A stretch of 64,000 nt of DNA from Candidatus Zixiibacteriota bacterium (GTDB lineage Bacteria > Zixibacteria > MSB-5A5 > GN15 > FEB-12), in NCBI GenBank assembly GCA_040753875.1, contig JBFMDV010000005.1:1-64000 (forward strand), written 5' to 3'. Shown piece by piece: positions 62,613 to 64,000 of this stretch (positions are counted from its first letter, which is position 1; every line of letters starts with the position of its first letter). The notes under the pieces are model-generated. The model did not search any database. It had not been told where the DNA came from and saw only the letters and a program-made list of their open reading frames with translations. Both the position numbers and the translations under genes were made by a program.

Positions 62613-63724
62613 AATGGTCTCTCCGCTACCTGTTTCAACAGTTCATCGAATTTGCGCGCGGCAACATCCCAATTAAACCGTTCGGCCCAGGAGAGCGCCC
62701 CCTGCTCCAGTTGCATTCGCAGTTGCTCGTCTTTGAGAATCCGCAGCAATTTGTCCGCCAGTTCGGCCAGGTTGCCGTGTTCGTACAAGAACCCGGACTG
62801 ACGATCGCGGACCGAGTCGCGCAGACCAGGGGCGTTGGCAGCCACGACAGTTGTGCCCACCGAGTTCGCCTCGATATTTGTCAGTCCCCATCCTTCCTTG
62901 AGCGAGGGGAGCACTGCCACATGAGCGCGGCGCATTCGCATCACTTTGTCCGCCTGCGGCACAAAACCGGTGAATTCCACGCTATTGGCAAGGCCGAGTT
63001 TGCCGGCCAGTTCCCGCAAGTACGGCAGATAGTCTCCGTCGCCAACGATCATCAGGCGCGCGTCGGGCAGCTCTTCAATAACGCGCTGGAACGCCAGTAT
63101 CAAATGATGAATGCACTTGTACTTCTTGATCCTCCCCAGGTACAGGACAGTCGGTCGATCGTACTTGGTTACCGAGGGATCATGGGCGTAGAGTCTCCGG
63201 TCGATCCCGCAATGGATGATCGAGACATCACTGCGTGGGATCCCTCGGGCGACGATATCGTCGGCGGTAGATTCGGAAATGACGTTAAACGCCCTTCCCC
63301 GGTACACCGACACGAGCGGTCGCTCGGCCAGGTAGATGTAACTGCCGAGAAGAAAATTGATCTCTTGAAACACGGTGGTGGCGAACAAATGCGGTATCAC
63401 AACTAACGTCTTCAGGTTCAAATAGAGCGGCGTGTAGAAAGGGATCTTGTTGATATCTTCGATCAAAAGGTCAAACGGCCGGCTGCGTGCCAGCCGCCTC
63501 AGATGTAACGGCGCGATCAGGTTGAAATCGTACCGGTTACCGCGCCGGATGATCTTCACGCCCTCGACTGTTTCCTCGGGGAGACCGCCGGGGAAATTGG
63601 AGCAAAATAGAGTCACGTCGTGGCCATAGGTCACCAGACGCCGCAGCAGTTCTTCAAGGTGCACTTCCGCGCCGCCGGCGAACGGATTCTTGAGGTCGTT
63701 CCAGTTGAGAGCCAGTAGTTTCAT
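62609..63724 (-). CDS. Family 4 glycosyltransferase
   Basis: 371 residues, GT-B fold. NPFAGGAEVHLEELLRRL is the acceptor-side Gly loop, VLYLGRIKKYKCIHHLI starts the C-terminal domain, and the donor motif EGWGLTNIEANSVGT has the E-x7-E pattern of GT4. It adds a sugar to a growing glycan at the cytosolic face. ATG 63724 overlaps the preceding stop by 4 nt. Confidence 0.92.
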   Translation of the reverse strand: MKLLALNWNDLKNPFAGGAEVHLEELLRRLVTYGHDVTLFCSNFPGGLPEETVEGVKIIRRGNRYDFNLIAPLHLRRLARSRPFDLLIEDINKIPFYTPLYLNLKTLVVIPHLFATTVFQEINFLLGSYIYLAERPLVSVYRGRAFNVISESTADDIVARGIPRSDVSIIHCGIDRRLYAHDPSVTKYDRPTVLYLGRIKKYKCIHHLILAFQRVIEELPDARLMIVGDGDYLPYLRELAGKLGLANSVEFTGFVPQADKVMRMRRAHVAVLPSLKEGWGLTNIEANSVGTTVVAANAPGLRDSVRDRQSGFLYEHGNLAELADKLLRILKDEQLRMQLEQGALSWAERFNWDVAARKFDELLKQVAERPL

Positions 63725-64000
63725 TTGGGCTGAGCTGACGGAGTTGGGGCGGCGCCGCTCATCTGTTTGACGAGGTCGTCACGCAGACGGCGGACATCCT
63801 GGTCCGATGGATCCGAGTTGAGCCACATATCCAGAAGTGTCTTTAGACTCGGGTATTGATTGGTTTCCACATACAGTCGTGCGAGTTCCTCGAAAGCCGG
63901 GCGGTAGGTCGGGTTCTGCGTCAACACCTGGGTCAGCAACTGCTCTGCCTCCAGAGGTGCGCCAGCTTTCCGCTTGATCCGTGCCAACATAGTGCTAAGC
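63721..64000 (-). CDS. TPR protein, 3' end only (5' end beyond the window)
   Basis: The frame is open to the right edge, so the gene starts beyond 64000. The visible 93 codons have TPR-like helix pairs (KRKAGAPLEAEQLLTQVLTQ, in part, and PAFEELARLYVETNQYPSLKTLL, in part) and a Pro/Ala-rich end. The stop overlaps GT4 by 4 nt, so it belongs to the glycan operon, perhaps as an assembly or regulatory subunit. Confidence 0.75.
   Translation of the reverse strand, partial: LSTMLARIKRKAGAPLEAEQLLTQVLTQNPTYRPAFEELARLYVETNQYPSLKTLLDMWLNSDPSDQDVRRLRDDLVKQMSGAAPTPSAQPK

Overview
The window looks like a chromosomal segment of an uncultured Gram-negative bacterium of the Fibrobacteres-Chlorobi-Bacteroidetes (FCB) side of the tree. 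A Zixibacteria-like lineage is my best guess. This is inferred from gene content: lipoproteins with lipoboxes, outer-membrane barrels ending in Phe, secreted proteins ending in a 'NYPNPFNPST' FlgD-like or T9SS-like tail, and secreted proteins ending in paired dockerin-like 'DISDL..LV.YLF' repeats. No rRNA or ribosomal protein marker is present to confirm the lineage. Coding is dense, with small gaps and many 1-17 nt overlaps.

Layout. 1-588: gene-free, rich in palindromes, including one 173-nt nested palindrome that resembles a miniature mobile element. 589-1035: VOC protein. 1320-5002: a two-component locus (kinase, Rcp1-type regulator, regulator-kinase hybrid) carrying one frameshift and two in-frame stops. 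5183-6277: Cys-rich secreted lipoprotein. 6281-8305: membrane histidine kinase. 8732-10159: lipoprotein. 10377-12794: zinc-ribbon/PEGA/TPR membrane protein plus a two-CW protein. 12949-14889: S9 peptidase. 14978-17464: SPOR lipoprotein, cystathionine beta-synthase-like enzyme and a DUF1573 protein. 17522-17911: candidate small RNA and a ferredoxin. 18299-23319: two secreted peptidase-type proteins with dockerin-like tails, plus a small partner protein. 23359-23514: tRNA-Cys and tRNA-Gly. 23612-31439: a minus-strand carbohydrate cluster (two paralogous GT-C membrane glycosyltransferases, glgA, galT, GlmU-like nucleotidyltransferase). 31548-34825: DJ-1, VOC, zinc finger, QueT-like and WYL regulator genes. 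35057-40096: lipoprotein, outer-membrane barrel and M6 metalloprotease. 40168-44510: zinc-ribbon protein, a MXAN_6640-type metalloprotease with dockerin-like tail, and an outer-membrane barrel with a POTRA-like front.

44593-52453 is the most coherent system: a compact type IV pilus / type II secretion operon (ATPase, platform protein, two pseudopilins, a PilM-PilN fusion, PilO-like, PilP-like and a short secretin). It is followed convergently by a rhodanese/MauE pair and a ZIP transporter. 54391-55651 holds a coiled-coil membrane protein, a sigma-region-4-like HTH protein and a 57-residue ORF, closed by an intrinsic terminator. 56984-64000 (continuing off the right edge) is a surface-glycan operon: TPR protein, GT4, flippase-like protein, membrane glycosyltransferase, Gfo/Idh dehydrogenase, left-handed beta-helix acetyltransferase and GT2.

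The overall theme is cell envelope and export: secreted proteases with two kinds of C-terminal tag, a pilus/secretion apparatus that could export or display proteins, and glycan synthesis. The link between the tagged proteins and the export operon is inference. Several promoters, terminators and two small-RNA candidates were read directly from the sequence.
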